Assembly: GCA_018292915.2 (NCBI GenBank)
Contig: JACVVK020000444.1
Coordinates: 488,501-552,500, forward strand
Direction of reading: 5' to 3'
DNA: 64,000 nt
Source: Batillaria attramentaria
Lineage: Eukaryota; Mollusca; Gastropoda; Batillariidae
The stretch's first letter is position 1, and every line of letters begins with the position of its first letter. The notes under the pieces were generated by a model. It did not search any database, was not told where the DNA came from, and saw only the letters and a list, made by a program, of their open reading frames with translations. Positions 1 through 13,736 of the stretch are shown piece by piece. The translations under genes were made by a program, and so were the position numbers.

Positions 1-1721
1 CTCCAATCTGCCGCGCGTGTCCTACATCAAGGCCATTGACCTTTGGATGGCCATGTGTCTTTTTTTCGTCTTCGCCGCCCTCATAGAGTTTGCCTACGTC
101 AACGTGAACGCGCGGGTGGAAAAACGAAGACAGTCTGTGCACGGTGGTTTGAAGTTAGGGACAAGAGCGGCGCCGTCCAGAACAAACAGCGAAAGTGGCG
201 CAGAAACAGTAAGTGTAAAAAAGAAAAAAGAAAAAAAAAAGTTAAATGCGTATGTTCCAAGGTTACTAAGTTTCACAGGGGAGTAATTGTGCAGGTGGCA
301 AGTGGATCAGAACGAGTTGTTATAGGCCCTGATTTTAAGATCGTCTAGCATATTAAGACACATGTACAAATACATGCACAGACAGGTTTGCGCTCAGCTG
401 GTTGAAGCCAAAACGCAGCAGCCGGTGACAATCTCGCAAACGACACTCGACCATGTAGCTTGCTGCTTGCTGAGTTCGAGCTGCCGACAAGGGAAGCATA
501 GTGGACGCAGTTTAGGGACGGCTGAGTTTTCCTCGATCACACGGCCATCCAACGTCAGTGTGTCGCATTCGGAGCTTTACTAACTGTAAGATAAGCTATT
601 TCAAGCGCACAGACGCAGTCACAAGCGCAGCTGTTCCGAAACAGAAGTCCCACTGCATAAAACCTGGTTATGGTGGCAACAGCGCCTTCAGTGTTACCTT
701 AGGGTCGGAATATAACCCCTCCACTAATTCTAGGCTTTTCCCAGGCAGACAAATGTTTTGGAACTTTTGTGCTTGTGAATTTGCCAGAATGCTCCACATA
801 GCCGACCGTACGATTAGTAGAGCTCTAAATGCAATTCACTAACGTTTGCGGCCGGGCTTACATACTTAGGCCCATGGTTCCAAGTGGAGCATAGGCCATC
901 GACGACTCTCCGTCATCGCACTCTGTTCTGGGCTACTTTTGCCACTCCAGTCCAGTTGGTCCCCTGCTTATATAGCTCTGCCTCGGTGTCCCGCCTCCAG
1001 CTGTTGCGAGGCCGGCCTCTCTTCCTTTTGCTGGCCGTACGACCGAACAGAATTTAATGTCCCGAAGCACTTCTAAAGTAATCAGTGTGGCAAGCCTGTA
1101 GCAGACGCTGTGCGTTTTGGCTTGTTTGCTGGATGCCAGCCTGTGTTAGGCTGTAAATTCTGTGCACTTTTCTAAGCGGTACGATGCTAGACAGACCCGA
1201 ACGATTTTGGAGCCTAGAAATATCGGATGGTGTCTTTAACCCCCGTTGAACAAGATTATGCCTCGGTAACGGAGTTGCAGAATTCACTGTGGCTCATCAA
1301 GTCAAAACGCCTTTACCTCACCAGCCGTTGAAAGCAGTTACACTGTGACAGAAAGCTTGACTGATCACCAGTGTCTGTGGCGTTCCGGTTTACTTTTCTA
1401 CCGAGTCACATTTTTAGCGAGTTTCGCGAATTCCTCGCTCCATAATTCTCCCTGGCTCTCTCTCTCTCTCTCTCTCTCTCACCTACTATCTCTCTTTCTC
1501 AGGAGACAAACGGCAGAAGCAGTTGTTCCATCGTCTGTCTCGCTTTGCAGGAGAAAGAGAACGGGGGTGGAAGAAAACGGCTGTTTTCCAAGACGACGGT
1601 ATCGAGACAGAGGGCAAGGAGACTGGACAAAATCTCCAGACTCGCCTTCCCCGCGGTGTTCGGCGTCTTCAACCTTATCTACTGGACCTTCTACATGCTC
1701 TGGCCAGAGGACCACAATTGA
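1..1721 (+). CDS. Glycine-receptor-like Cys-loop chloride channel subunit, last two exons (5' partial)
   Basis: This is the C-terminal end of a pentameric ligand-gated anion channel subunit of the plasma membrane. Exon 1 (about 1-208, frame starting at base 2) encodes the M2-M3 loop and M3: [18 protein letters not shown] followed by a hydrophobic run to [11 protein letters not shown], which closely resembles glycine receptor alpha. It then enters a basic, Ser-rich intracellular loop. The donor is GTAAGT at 209. The last exon (1551-1721) follows a CAG acceptor and keeps phase 0. It encodes a basic stretch, [19 protein letters not shown], and M4 ([10 protein letters not shown]), ending PEDHN then TGA at 1719-1721. 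The M3-M4 loop is short, about 70-75 residues. The family is clear from M3 and M4; ligand (glycine, glutamate or GABA) cannot be decided because the binding domain is outside the window. The intron 209-1550 contains a degraded LINE 3' end. Confidence 0.85.
857..1040 (-). pseudogene. 3' fragment of an RTE-like LINE reverse transcriptase
   Basis: Read on the minus strand, this fragment gives the typical non-LTR C-terminus: a [17 protein letters not shown] motif, then QNRVR followed by an in-frame TGA where related copies read W. It lies in the intron of the channel gene and is clearly dead. A second copy of the same family is at about 55336-55625. Confidence 0.7.
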
Positions 1722-1929
1722 CGTCATCATTTGTAGACTGACGCCATCAAGGTCGTGGAGTTGATGTTGGCGAAGGAGTGACGTCATCGTCTGCGGAATA
1801 ACATCGTCGGACCACGGGTCAAGGTCGCGGTTGTCATTTGTGGGAAAGACGTCATCGGGGGACGGGTCAAGGTCGTGGTTGATATGGTGATGGAGGCATG
1901 TCCTGGTTTAGGCGTTTTACCCTGTCGGC

Positions 1930-2210
1930 GAATTTCGCAGACTCCTCCCCCCCCCCACCCCTCCCCCTTTGGAAATGTTCAGCTCACAAAAATAAAAATA
2001 AATGCAATTCTAATCTAAACTTCCGAAACTTAAAATTGCTGAGCTGGCCCTTCGCACCACGTGATTGTAATGATTCATGTGCTGTGTGTAAGGGAATGCG
2101 TGTGATTCACGTGAGCGTACGTGTTGGGTTTAGCTCGCATCGCTTTGAGCCAAATCATATTTTGGATAAAGCGCCTACACCAATGCGCTTATTACTTTTT
2201 ACTTTATGAG
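1930..2210 (+). mobile_element. SINE 3' portion (same family as 11301-11700)
   Basis: The stretch from TTTGGAAATGTTCAGC to the tail GATAAAGCGCCTACACCAAT matches the 3' body of the SINE at 11301-11700, including the shared words GCTGAGCTG, CACATGATTGTAAT-like and TTTGAGCC. The tRNA-like head is missing here. Confidence 0.65.
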
Positions 2211-2562
2211 AGCGAGATGATTGTATGAACGGCTGGTTAAGTGCCCACTTCCAGCCCCATAGTGCGTTAAAAAAAAAAGGCGCGCGCACCTTGAGTTGTT
2301 CCCCTGTTTTGTTCCACGAAGCGTCTTCCTTAAGTCATACCGATGCATGGCGCGCTAGGGTCGTGAGTTCGGTTCTTGGCTGGTAGCCAACATTTTGGGA
2401 GGGCCTTTTCCCCGTATTTGGTGTCACCCTTGCATATCTCTAACCAATCAATCAGTAACAAGGCTGTACTGAGTGTTCTGTCCGTTTTCAGGCAGGAACA
2501 CGCAGGGAACTTCAGTCTGTTTGTCAAACACAGCACCACTGAGTGCAGGCTTTATTAATCTG

Positions 2563-2576
2563 TGTGTGTGCGTGCG

Positions 2577-2644
<68 letters not shown>

Positions 2645-2651
2645 ATGCGTG
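2563..2651. repeat. (GT)n microsatellite
   Basis: A long, slightly interrupted GT dinucleotide run. Cys-Val open reading frames over it are artefacts of the repeat. Confidence 0.95.
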
Positions 2652-4973
2652 CGTGTGTGATCGCTTTTGGGCAGAACTATTTTTTTTAATGAGGGATGAT
2701 ACAAAAGTATTGATATTGATTTATAAACAACCCGTACTGCATAGCATCCATCAAAGCTCAGCTGACTGGAACGCTAACACGTGCGCCCAGAGTACGCATG
2801 AATGTTTTCCAATCACGAAACTTCCGCAAGACAAAAGGACATTGCTTGCATCGAGATTACATGAGCTCTGGTTAACAACCTGACTGAACTCATCGTCATT
2901 GACTTCGTTGCCAAAATGACACAACGAAATACCGGGTTTCATCATGGACCTCGATAGGGGTCAGGGTCTCTACACTCAGCTACATGCATTTCAAGTTGAT
3001 AATTATGGAAGCGTTTTGAAAAAGAGAAGTTGCCAGAGATTTTATGGGGGGCTATCTGCGGAGATACATAGGGTTAGTTAATCCTCCAGGATTTTTTCTT
3101 TTTACCTATTATTATTAAGACTGTCTGGTATAGTGGTGGTTGAGAGAAACTGAGAGAGAAGTTCACTGGATGCTGTCTGTTTCCTTAGACATGCTTCTGC
3201 TTTTTTTTTTTTTTTAATGCAAATTCTTGTGCAAAGAATATCACTCGATGCTGTCTGTTTCTTAAGACATTCTTTTACTGCTTCTTCTGCCGCTTTTTTT
3301 TGTAACTTAAAATTCTCCTGCACATCTCTTTCAAGTTCCCTGGAAGTGGTGCACACATCACGATTAACCAATGCTATTGTACTAAACAACATAATAAATA
3401 TGCACTAAAAAGCAAGTGTGAAAGATACTGATAGAAGATGGACTTCTGGCAGTCTAACCTGCTTTATGCTGATGCTGCACTGTTGTCAGTCAGTGTCTAT
3501 ACCAGCAGCTGCTACCAGGAGCAGCTTCTGGATTAAAATTTCATACACTTGTCACCCTCTGCAGCACTGCTGTTTGGTGTAAAAGTGATTGACTGTGAAA
3601 TCGCAGCAATGCTTATTAGCAAGGTAATGTAATGTCTTTGTTATTAGTGTGAAAGTGATCTGAATGTGAAATAGCTCAGCCGTGGCGGTCAATTGTCCGA
3701 CAACCGTCACAGTCAATTGCTTTTGGTTTTGTTGTTAATGTTTTTTTTTTTTTCTTTCTGTAATTGCTCCATTGCACTTGCATGCAAACTTTGCTGTCAG
3801 TTTTCAGCCCATGTCCATGTTTCCCAGCTGTGAACTAAATTCCTGTCTAATGGCTGAATTTTTTCTTTTCCTACTCGAATGTGTATTATTTTAAATGAAC
3901 TCCCATGCTGTGATATATACATGAATTGCTGCTGCGTGATCGAATGAAAACGGATTTGCCTTGTTTGCATTTTGCTTTTGTATTTCATGACATGTATTTC
4001 CTTTTTAGTGTCTAATTCAGAATGATGTACATGTAAATACAATGCACAGTGTCGTTTTTGTTTTAACTGATAAATCAAAAACCTGTTCCATTTTTTTGTA
4101 ATCAATCAAAAATCTGTTTTCATGAATGTTTCCGCGTCATAATCCGGGTTTTTTATTTTATTTAGTTTTGTTTATTTATTTTTATTTTTATTTATTTATT
4201 TAATTTTTTTTTTTTTTTGGGGGGGGGGGGGGTGGGGGGGGATAGGGGAGGGATTGTTTTGGTTGTTTTAATCACCAGTGGATGCTAAACCATTTTATAC
4301 GAAGAATATGTTTCGTGGAAGAGTATCCGTGTTTGCTTTAATTCAGACCTGTCTGTTGTGTGCTTACAATGTACGAAGAATTATATGTGTGCCTGTGTGT
4401 AATGATTGTAAAACAGGCGAGATAGCGGGGTGGGGGGATCACAGAGGGAGAAAGATTGTGTGCATGTATGTCACTTATCTCAGGGACGGGTAAAGCTAAC
4501 GATTATTGTTTGGTAAATTTCCTCCATTTTGTTTTAAATGCTCATTACTGGGCTATATTAGTTATGTGTCCATTCCCACCCCCCCCCCCTCCCCACCACC
4601 ACCACCACCAAAAGTCCCAGCTCATTGGGTTAGGTTCAGTGCAATTCAATAAAATGTGATACATGTACCGGTATCCCATGTTAAACGTCACCATTTCCAT
4701 TTTCATCTGAACTGTTCATGGTTTTGACCGATTGATTGACCAGTAAAACTGTTTTCCAACGAAAAACAGGTGTGTGCACTGGGTATTTGTGAGAATGTGT
4801 TTGTTTGTGGAGAGAGAGAGCAAACGGATGAATGACTCTATTTTCCAACAGAAATGATTTAACCACATACTGATTAATATTCAATCAACTACTGCTACCA
4901 AAAAAAAAAAAAAAAAAAATCTATAAAGATAAAATACAAAAAAAGTGAAAACACAACATAATCTGAATAATAC

Positions 4974-4979
4974 TTTATT
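4974..4979 (-). promoter_or_regulatory. Candidate NFXL1 polyadenylation signal
   Basis: TTTATT on the plus strand is AATAAA in the sense of NFXL1, about 640 bp beyond the stop codon. It is the first clear AATAAA I see downstream. Not tested by transcript data. Confidence 0.4.
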
Positions 4980-5617
4980 TTCAGTAAGTTTTTGAGTACA
5001 TTGTACCAGCGACATAAAGACACAACATCTGACCAGCTGGCATGAGAAGACATCCGGTTTACAAGATCAAAAGCTCTTAAATGCACAAACACTGGATTCA
5101 CTGATAAACTGGCTTTTGACACCATAACGTGGTCGGTCAGGGGTAGTAGCTGATGTTCTCCCAAAACAGGGGTCGTCATATGCAAGAAATACTGATTAGA
5201 TGATGCACCATATGTGAACCATGGAATATTCACATAAAGTGTGACCAGGCAGCAGAACAGAACAGCACAATAAGCCGAGAAACTGTTCCCACCAAACCAA
5301 GCAATTAAAAAAAAAAAAACACTTTCAGTTTAGTATTTTGTTTAAATTAAAGCTTGGTGCCTGTTCAGTTTATAGAATATATCACTTTCCTCTGATTTGA
5401 TTATGTTTTAACTATTTTTGATTTGAAAGTTAACTCTTTTTCTTTTCTCCCCCCCCCCCACCCCCTTCCTTGGTGCTTGTGGTTTTTGACCGTTTACCAA
5501 ATGAATCCTCAAAATTATCAAGTGAACAGTAACCCTATCCCCAGATATAGAACAAAGAGAGACGCCAAAGGCAAAACAATAAATAAAGAACGGAAATGAA
5601 GAAAAAAAATTACAACA

Positions 5618-6728
5618 CTAACTCAAAGCAAAGTAGCAACCAACAGCAACTGCCAGGGCAAGCACCACGATAGAAGAGATTACGAGCTTCGTCTTGTGTT
5701 TCTGAAAAAACGTTAACTCCACAACTTCTTCTCTGTGTTTTCGCGGTTTCTTCCGTCGGCCTTTCAGGTGACGCTCGAACTCTTCCAGCTCTGCCGCCTG
5801 CTTACGTGCTGCCTCCTCTTCCTTCTTGTGTTTTTCCTCCTCCTCTGCCTGAAGAGTGACACAGAAAACAAGCCATTGAACGAGGCTGCAAAAACTGACT
5901 TGTCATCGTGGAACAAGACTGCGAATGCAAAATAGAAAGCAATTCCACAGTATAAGTATCTAAACATAGAGCATAAAGGCAACCGAGTTATGCTGGTTCA
6001 TCATACGCAGACACAATATTGTAGCCTGTGTCTGAACAATGCAAGCCAATTAGTGCAGTCTGATCATTCCTACACAAGAAAATGCGCAGTTCAGATAGGT
6101 TTACTCGGAGTTAATGTATCTAATAAGAAATACATGCATGACAGTTCAAGATGATAGAAGGGCCCAGGTGAAATCAATGAGCCCAGCATAACTTTCAGTG
6201 GCCAATGGTGACAAGGGTCCTGCACTTGGTCATCTGTGAAAATATTTTTTTTTTAAATCACCTAAAGTAAACAACAACAATAGCCACAGACAGACAAACA
6301 AAATGCTCCTGCTTGATGTACAACAGTTCCAGCAATTCTCCTACACATTCTACTGCTGCATTAAGTACAAGCCACAAGAACACAGCCTTGCCTGTTTCTT
6401 CTGCTCCAATATTTTCTTGCACGTGCTGTCACACTCCAGGGTCTCGCCACCCGTTCTGTCGCAGCACCTCGACTCCTTCTTTTTCCGCTTGCACGGACAG
6501 CGGATGTACACCTTCTTGTCACACTTCTCCGGCTCTGGGCATGGTCCATTGTGACACATGTCCGGGCACTGATGATTACACGCCATCTGCAGAAAGACAG
6601 AAGTCAAAGATTGGGACTGGGTCGATCACTGCCTTGTGTGGCTGCAACTGAACCTTGACTTTATTTCACGTTGAATGCAAAGTCAGGCATTTTAGCACAT
6701 CAACAGGAGAGGAGAGGGTGGACTATCA

Positions 6729-6789
<61 letters not shown>

Positions 6790-9167
6790 AATTTTTGTTG
6801 TCAATGATTATGAAGTCAACTGTCAAACCAAGACACAAAGACCTGATACTATGCATGATATCCGCATCACTTTGGCCATCTGTAGCATTTTCAATTTTCT
6901 GATGCTGAAAAACGGCAGTCTGATTTTGTTTGTTTTTTGTTGTTGTTGTTGTTGTCATTTTGTCATCAAAACAATTCGCTGACACTGAATTCCAACTGTG
7001 CACTTCAACCCAGCAGAGGGAAATCAAGATAAATCAAAGGTGGGGTGGATGAGTGTTTGGGAGTTTAATGTCCTGTACCACCACATATGACAAATCAAAG
7101 GTACCTGGTATGCTGAAGTGATGGTGGTGTGAAGTTAAAAAATAACACCCCCAAAAAAAAACCCAAACAAGAACAACAAATTAAACCAACAAAAACTAAC
7201 AATACAAACTGCGTAACACCAGCACAAACAACAAGAAAAACACACCATCAAACCAAACATAAAAAAAAAATAAAAAATTACAGCCTCACCATCTTGGGAC
7301 ATGGTCCTCCGCATGACTTGAGAGAGTTCTGACGGTCAGTGCCTGCCTCCAGCCACTCATGACAAGGGATGTGTTTGACGACAGCCTGACAGTGACATCT
7401 CATGCGCACCATGGCCGTGCACTGCGGACAGGGCCCAGGGTGACATGGCTGCAGGCAAGTGTGGGTGCAACCCTCTGGGCGCGGCTTCTCGCATGGAGAT
7501 TCGCATGTTTGGCAATTCTCCCCTGCCTGGATAACACGTACATACATGCAAATTGATCACTTTCCGCCTCAAACGTATGTCAGATATATCACCGCAAGGT
7601 GCTTAGAGTGGTTCATTAAAACAAAATGTAAAACATGTACATACATTAATACACATACATTCCTAACTTCTAACCTTTAACCTCTCAACTAAATGCTAGA
7701 TTTTTTGTGCTGAGTGCTTGGTGTGCTCTGTTTAAATACAAAACGTAACATACAGTAAATATTACCATGACTAAACACATGAACATCGTGCTGTAACTTG
7801 ATTTTGAGAATAGCTCGGGAGAGAAAGTGTGTCATCTGAAGCTATTTTGGAAACTGAATTACGCGGAAATTCCGTGATGTTTTCCATCTCTCCCTTTACT
7901 CCCTCAAACTGTTAGTTCTGCCCTTTTCAGTGGAAGCAGACACAAAAATCTTGAAATTCTGACGACTGTGACGTTTTACACCCATCCTTTTCTTCATCAT
8001 GCTGTTTGTTCAAAGCTCGTAAGTCAAAGCAGACACAAACCTGGCGACTGTCTGGTGCTCCGTGCACGACATGACACTCCAACTGACAGGTGTGGTTTCC
8101 ACACTCCAACTCTCGACCACATTTCTGTCCACACGAATATGGCCGCACCTCTGAACACGGAAACTGCCCCACCTAAAACAAAACAGGAAGAAAGTGCGTA
8201 ATCTCTATGCAAATCCTGGGGCACGGAAAATACTTCAAAATGACAGATACACATTTAAAGAAAATCAGTGCTTCAGCTGCAGGCCTTATGTAAAAAAAAG
8301 AAAAAAAAAATATGGAAAACAAGCACACACACACACACACACACATGTGAAAAAACCACCAGTGTTTCCCCTAACGCACTGTAGTGTGTAAACGACGCAT
8401 TAAAACCCGAAAGTGACGCAGAGATTTTGGTCCTGTGCGTCCACAGGACGCAGACCTTTTCGTCCCCCGTCTTACCCCCTGCACCACCGTGCGCATCACC
8501 CGCCACACGGAGGGGTACTTCCCTTCCCACATGTACAATGTCTCACTCCTGGGCAGTGGGACCCTCAAGATTTGCAAAGGGACCCTCAGAAATTCCCACA
8601 GAGGGTCCCTGGGACCCTGAGAAATCAGAGGTGTGGGAAACACAGACAACAACAGACAAGAACAAACATTATACAAAAAGAGAACCATTGTAACAAGAAT
8701 TTCTGTTGCAGACGCACCTCATGTTTGCCCATACATTCCACAGCAACAGGCACTTGACATGGAGGACATGGTTTCTTCACGGTGTCTATGTAGAATGTTG
8801 GTCGACCTGCCCATGGTCCTTCTCTCTTTACCTGAGGAGACAGAATTCACTCATCATCATCATAATCATTATCTTCCTCATCACCACTAGCCACAAATAT
8901 AAAAAAATGGTCGCTGTTAAGTATTGTGTTCGCAATCAAGATCATCATCATCATCCTGGAATAAGAACGAATGCAAAGTTTTCATGTTATACGAACTTAG
9001 CAATTCGATGTCCTGGAATTTTGGTGCAACTGGATTTTGGGGAATAGTGCAGAAGTGTACAACGCATATCATCCTGTGCTATTTTCAAAACCCAGTAATG
9101 ACGAAAAACCACAACTATGCTGAATTGATGTGCAGTGCAACACAGCCTGCCTTGTCCAATATGAAGA

Positions 9168-9252
<85 letters not shown>

Positions 9253-12200
9253 TGTGTGATTTTATGTGTGTATACTACTGGACAACCCTTTAACCTGCGT
9301 ATCAAATCACAACACTATCATTGCTATAGCACAACTGACCTTGTCTTCTACTTTAACCTTCACCGCATCATGGCATCGGGCTGGACAGGTGTGCTGACAG
9401 TTAGGCAGCCGATTCCCGCACACCTGGGAACACGCCGGACACTCCCCAAAGTGACAACGGTGTTTCTGTCTCTGGGGGTGGTGGCAGTTAGGTGGAATTC
9501 TGCGAAAGGGACAAAATTAATACAGACCCGTTGTTTTAAGTACATCTCACTACACAGTCCAGATAATATATGTGCTCTTCCCATAACGTTTACTACAGCA
9601 TGATGGCCGATGTACTTTTGTTTCCTAATGACAGACAGCAGAGAATAATCACTACTCAGGGCTACTGCCACTTTGATCAGTATCTGCAAAACTCCATCCA
9701 TCATAAAAATAATAATAATAATGAGGATTTGTCTGGTGCCCAACCTCCTGCTGGAGCTCTGGGCGCCTCACAACAGTGGAGTGGCAATACATACACATGA
9801 AATACATGTCACATTACATACACATGAAATACACGTCACATACACGCTACATACACACAGCTATGATACGTAACACGACATGGTAAAATGACAATGATGG
9901 TGACAGTGATGGTAGAGAAGTTAGTCTGTATAATACTGTAAATACAGCCGGAAGAAATGAGATTTCAAAGCGGTTAAAAGAGTCCTTTGACTCTGCATGG
10001 CATAAAACACGGCTTAAAATAGTCCATAGTCTACCAGTAGGAAAGTGTGTAGTGAGTGACGAGGTGGCAAAGCGTTTTGCTAGGGGTGTCTAAGGGCATG
10101 CTCCTGTGGATTTAAAAAAAAAACAAAAAAAAACCCCATCATCTGTGCAGTATGGTGCATTTTGGCATGATTTTAAATGTTTTAGAGGACAGATTTTTAA
10201 AGGAAAAATTTTAGAATTTAGGCTGGGGAATTGCTGACAAAAAAAAAGAAAAAAGACTGAAACCTAAGCCAGGGTGCAGAGACAGCGCCCTGCAACACTC
10301 TACTGCAGAAAACATAGTTTAGCGTATCTGAAGACATCTAGTAGCCTCTCCTGGCACCCCAAAGTAACACACTGCCTTGGTACTGACATGCAAATCTTCA
10401 AAAATGTTGTTAGACAGTCCCACATGGCATTACATGTATCATGATGCTTTACTGTTCTCTGGCTGAAACCTAGATTTTTGGGGGCTGAAAGGATAGGAAA
10501 TTTGACTGAAAATTGCCAAATGACTGAAAATTCCCCAGCGTGAGAATTAAATTAAAATCTGTGCAGTTTGGTGCATTTTGCGCGTAATTTTAAGTGTTTC
10601 AGAGGAGGAAACACACTTTTGGGGGAAGACAATTTTTAGCCAAAGGTGGAAATCCTCCAAAGAATGGAAGATTTTAAACCCTGATATAAGGGAAAAGCAC
10701 AAGTTACAAATAGTAGTTTTCAATATATCAGTTACGACCCAAACCAAAAATTCAGACCATTACAATGTAAGTGATCTATGAATGCAAGAAAAGAATATAA
10801 GCACAATGTATCACAGTGTTGGCACATGCATGCGAAAATAAACCTAAAGACACAATGTGCTAAAATTGATCCAAATAAAGTGGCTATTAATATTATATTC
10901 CGTTGCCAGCATTTCACTACCTACTCCATGAGACTGGAGACTTCAGAGGGAGGGAAAACAGGAGTATGTCAAACCCACTACAGTACAGCTCAGACAAAAT
11001 ATTTCCCTAATGACAACTTACCTGCAAGGGAGGTTACAGCGTGGTGGTTTGGTGTCTTTTTCCTTGCCGCAGGGAACTGTGATTTTCGTGGCCTTGCAGA
11101 AACAAGTGATGTCCTTTGTCTCGTTACACGGGTAACAGGCGCCTGGACAGAGTTTTGACAAATTGTGGTCGCAGTGTTCAAAAGTGCCTCCTCTTTACAG
11201 AAATTACAAGTCGACCGAAAATGACTAAACTGACACCAGTGACAGACAACAGTTGAAGGAATTCATGATCAGATAAGCATCTTGCTGCCCCTCTTTGGGC
11301 GGCCGGTGGTCTAGTGGTTAAGCAACTTGTCACCAATGCGAGAGGTCAGGGGTTAAAGTCCCACTCAGGGCAAAGAATTTTTCCTTCTCGTATGTGGCAC
11401 TGTTCATTCCGGCCGATCGTCGGGGGTTCTCTCCGGGTACTCCGGCTTCCTCCCCCTCTGCTTTGGAAATGTTCAGCCCACCAAATTTGAAAAAAAATAA
11501 ATGCAATTCTAAATTCCAAAATTTAAATAGCTGAGCTGACCCATCGCACCACATGATTGTAATGTGTTTATGTCCAGTGTGTGAGAGAATGCGTGTGATT
11601 CACCTGACGTGCGTGTTGGGTTCAGTTCGCGGCCCTTTGAGCCGATTCATGAAATTGGGTCAAGCGCCTATATAATACCCATTATTATTATTATTATTAT
11701 CTTTATGTCAAAGCAAAACTTTACCTATTCAGGTTTACCAGTAATTCCACTTTGGTTGTACATGTGTGTGTTTGTGTGACTTTAAGTATTACAAACACAG
11801 TGAGAACAGAAGATGGACAAATTAATCAAAAACATCCTGCATTACCTCTATGACACCTGCTTGGACACTTGTGGTTTCGACAGCCCAAACTTTTCCCACA
11901 GGTCTGTTCACAAGGTGGACAGTTACCATCGCAACACTGACAATAAAAAGAAAGCATTCAGCTTAGCATTAATCATTTCAAAATAACGTGGAAAAGCAAA
12001 TTTTAAAATAAATTTACAGAGGGTATGTATATATGTGAACCTCCACCACGAAATGAGTCTTCTTGTGCTATTTGTTCATGTTACAAGACGACTCATTTCG
12101 TGGTGGAGGGTCACATATTTCATGAAGATTGTTACTGCAAATCCGCTGTGCAACCACTGTCAAGCAAGGAACGGGAAAATACCATTACCAGGCTGGGGAA

Positions 12201-13681
12201 TTGCTGAGAACAAAAAAGACAAACGCTAGGCCGAGGTGGACTGGCAGCACCCTGCTCGGGGACCACAGGGGCAATGCCCCACTTCAGAAAACAAATTTTA
12301 GTATTTTTCAAGGCTCTCCTGGCACCCAGACGTGCAATACTGCCGTGATACTGACATGCAACAATTATAAAATGAAGTTAGAAAGTCCCTATGGCATTAC
12401 ATGCATCTTGATACAATATGACTGTGTGTACAACCTTTTTCCTCCTTCCTTTTCTTTGGCTGAAAGGATAGGACATTTGGCTGAAAATTGCCAAATGACT
12501 TAAAATACCCCAGCCTGCATTACCGTAATGACTGGATAGATATAGATAAAGAGAGAGTAAGAGCGAGAGTGACAGATACATGTAGTTTTTACACCATACC
12601 TTGCGCTTGCACTGATGTTTCCCACAGTCGCGGAGGTTGGTGCATTTCTTCTCACACAGGTATTCCTTGCTGCACAGCACTTCCTTCTGTGACTGACCAC
12701 ACCTGCACCTTTTCACTTGTAGCTGCAAACACTGCAACAGCGGACAGGCAAATTTTTTTTTTTTTTAAATGAATGAATAAAAATAAATGAATAAAAAAAG
12801 AAGACCTAAATCCTCTTTTGCGCTGCACTGTAATGTTTCTACTATTATGAATGCATTGTAAATGAGGGTGGTGGATTCTGCTAGTGTTGGGGGGGGCGGG
12901 GGGGGAGTGTCAGTGCTATGGTAAATTTTGAGATGGTTGGCAAATAATGTCACAAACGTTCGTGTCAGGAGGGTCAGGTCTAGTGTCAATTTGAAACAAG
13001 TAAGTCTTAAACTAATACACAGCACATCACTGGTGCAGATACCAATCAAAGATTTCCCCTAATGCATACAAATTGTAGTAACTTACCTAAGTTACCGCAG
13101 TACCAGTACATGCCATAAGGTGTGCGCAGCGTACACTTAGCACCTTACAAAAGTACACCGTATGTTCCAAGTGTGTGTTTTTATGTATACATGTGTGCAA
13201 GCACCAACCTGCCCGCACGACCCTTGGTGGCACCTCTGGGTACAGGTGTGGAGACCACATTGCAACATTTTGCCACAGGTGTCCCCACAGGTCGGAATGT
13301 CTTCCGTGCATGGAAGTTCAAACTCTGTTGGAAGGGGACAAAAAATCCTATAATTTGCTACATGACAACGGGAAAAAAGACAAGAAAAAGAGAATCACAC
13401 ACACACACACACACACACGCAGAAACATCCTTTTAACCTTCCTCACTCTCAAGCTATTTGTATGTTTTCAAACTGCATACCTGTCTTGTTGCAAGGACAG
13501 CGCCTGACACCTGCCCGAGGACAAGAACCACACTTGCCACTGTGGCACACCTCTTCACACACATGGTTTCCACAGCTAAGGCGCTTCCCACATGGCTGTT
13601 GAGACAAAAGAGTGAATGACAGAATTGTATTACACGAAATACAGAAACATACACACTCTGTGTGTATGCACGCGTGCATGC

Positions 13682-13736
<55 letters not shown>

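Larger units (their letters stand above)
1722..5617. other. Intergenic region between the channel gene and NFXL1 (convergent 3' ends)
   Basis: No coding exon is recognisable. The segment holds the channel 3' UTR with three GACGTCATC motifs (1721-1860), a SINE 3' half (1930-2210), another tRNA-like SINE remnant with a B-box-like GTGAGTTCGGTTC (about 2340-2460), a (GT)n run, a locally duplicated sequence (GATGCTGTCTGTTTC at about 3168 and 3247), A/T and G homopolymers near 4200, and the presumed NFXL1 3' UTR from about 4970 to 5617. Confidence 0.6.

Noticed and set aside
9130..9603. 157-codon ORF over the (GT)n run
   Set aside because: Alternating Cys-Val from a dinucleotide repeat, and it overlaps NFXL1 exon 13 on the other strand.
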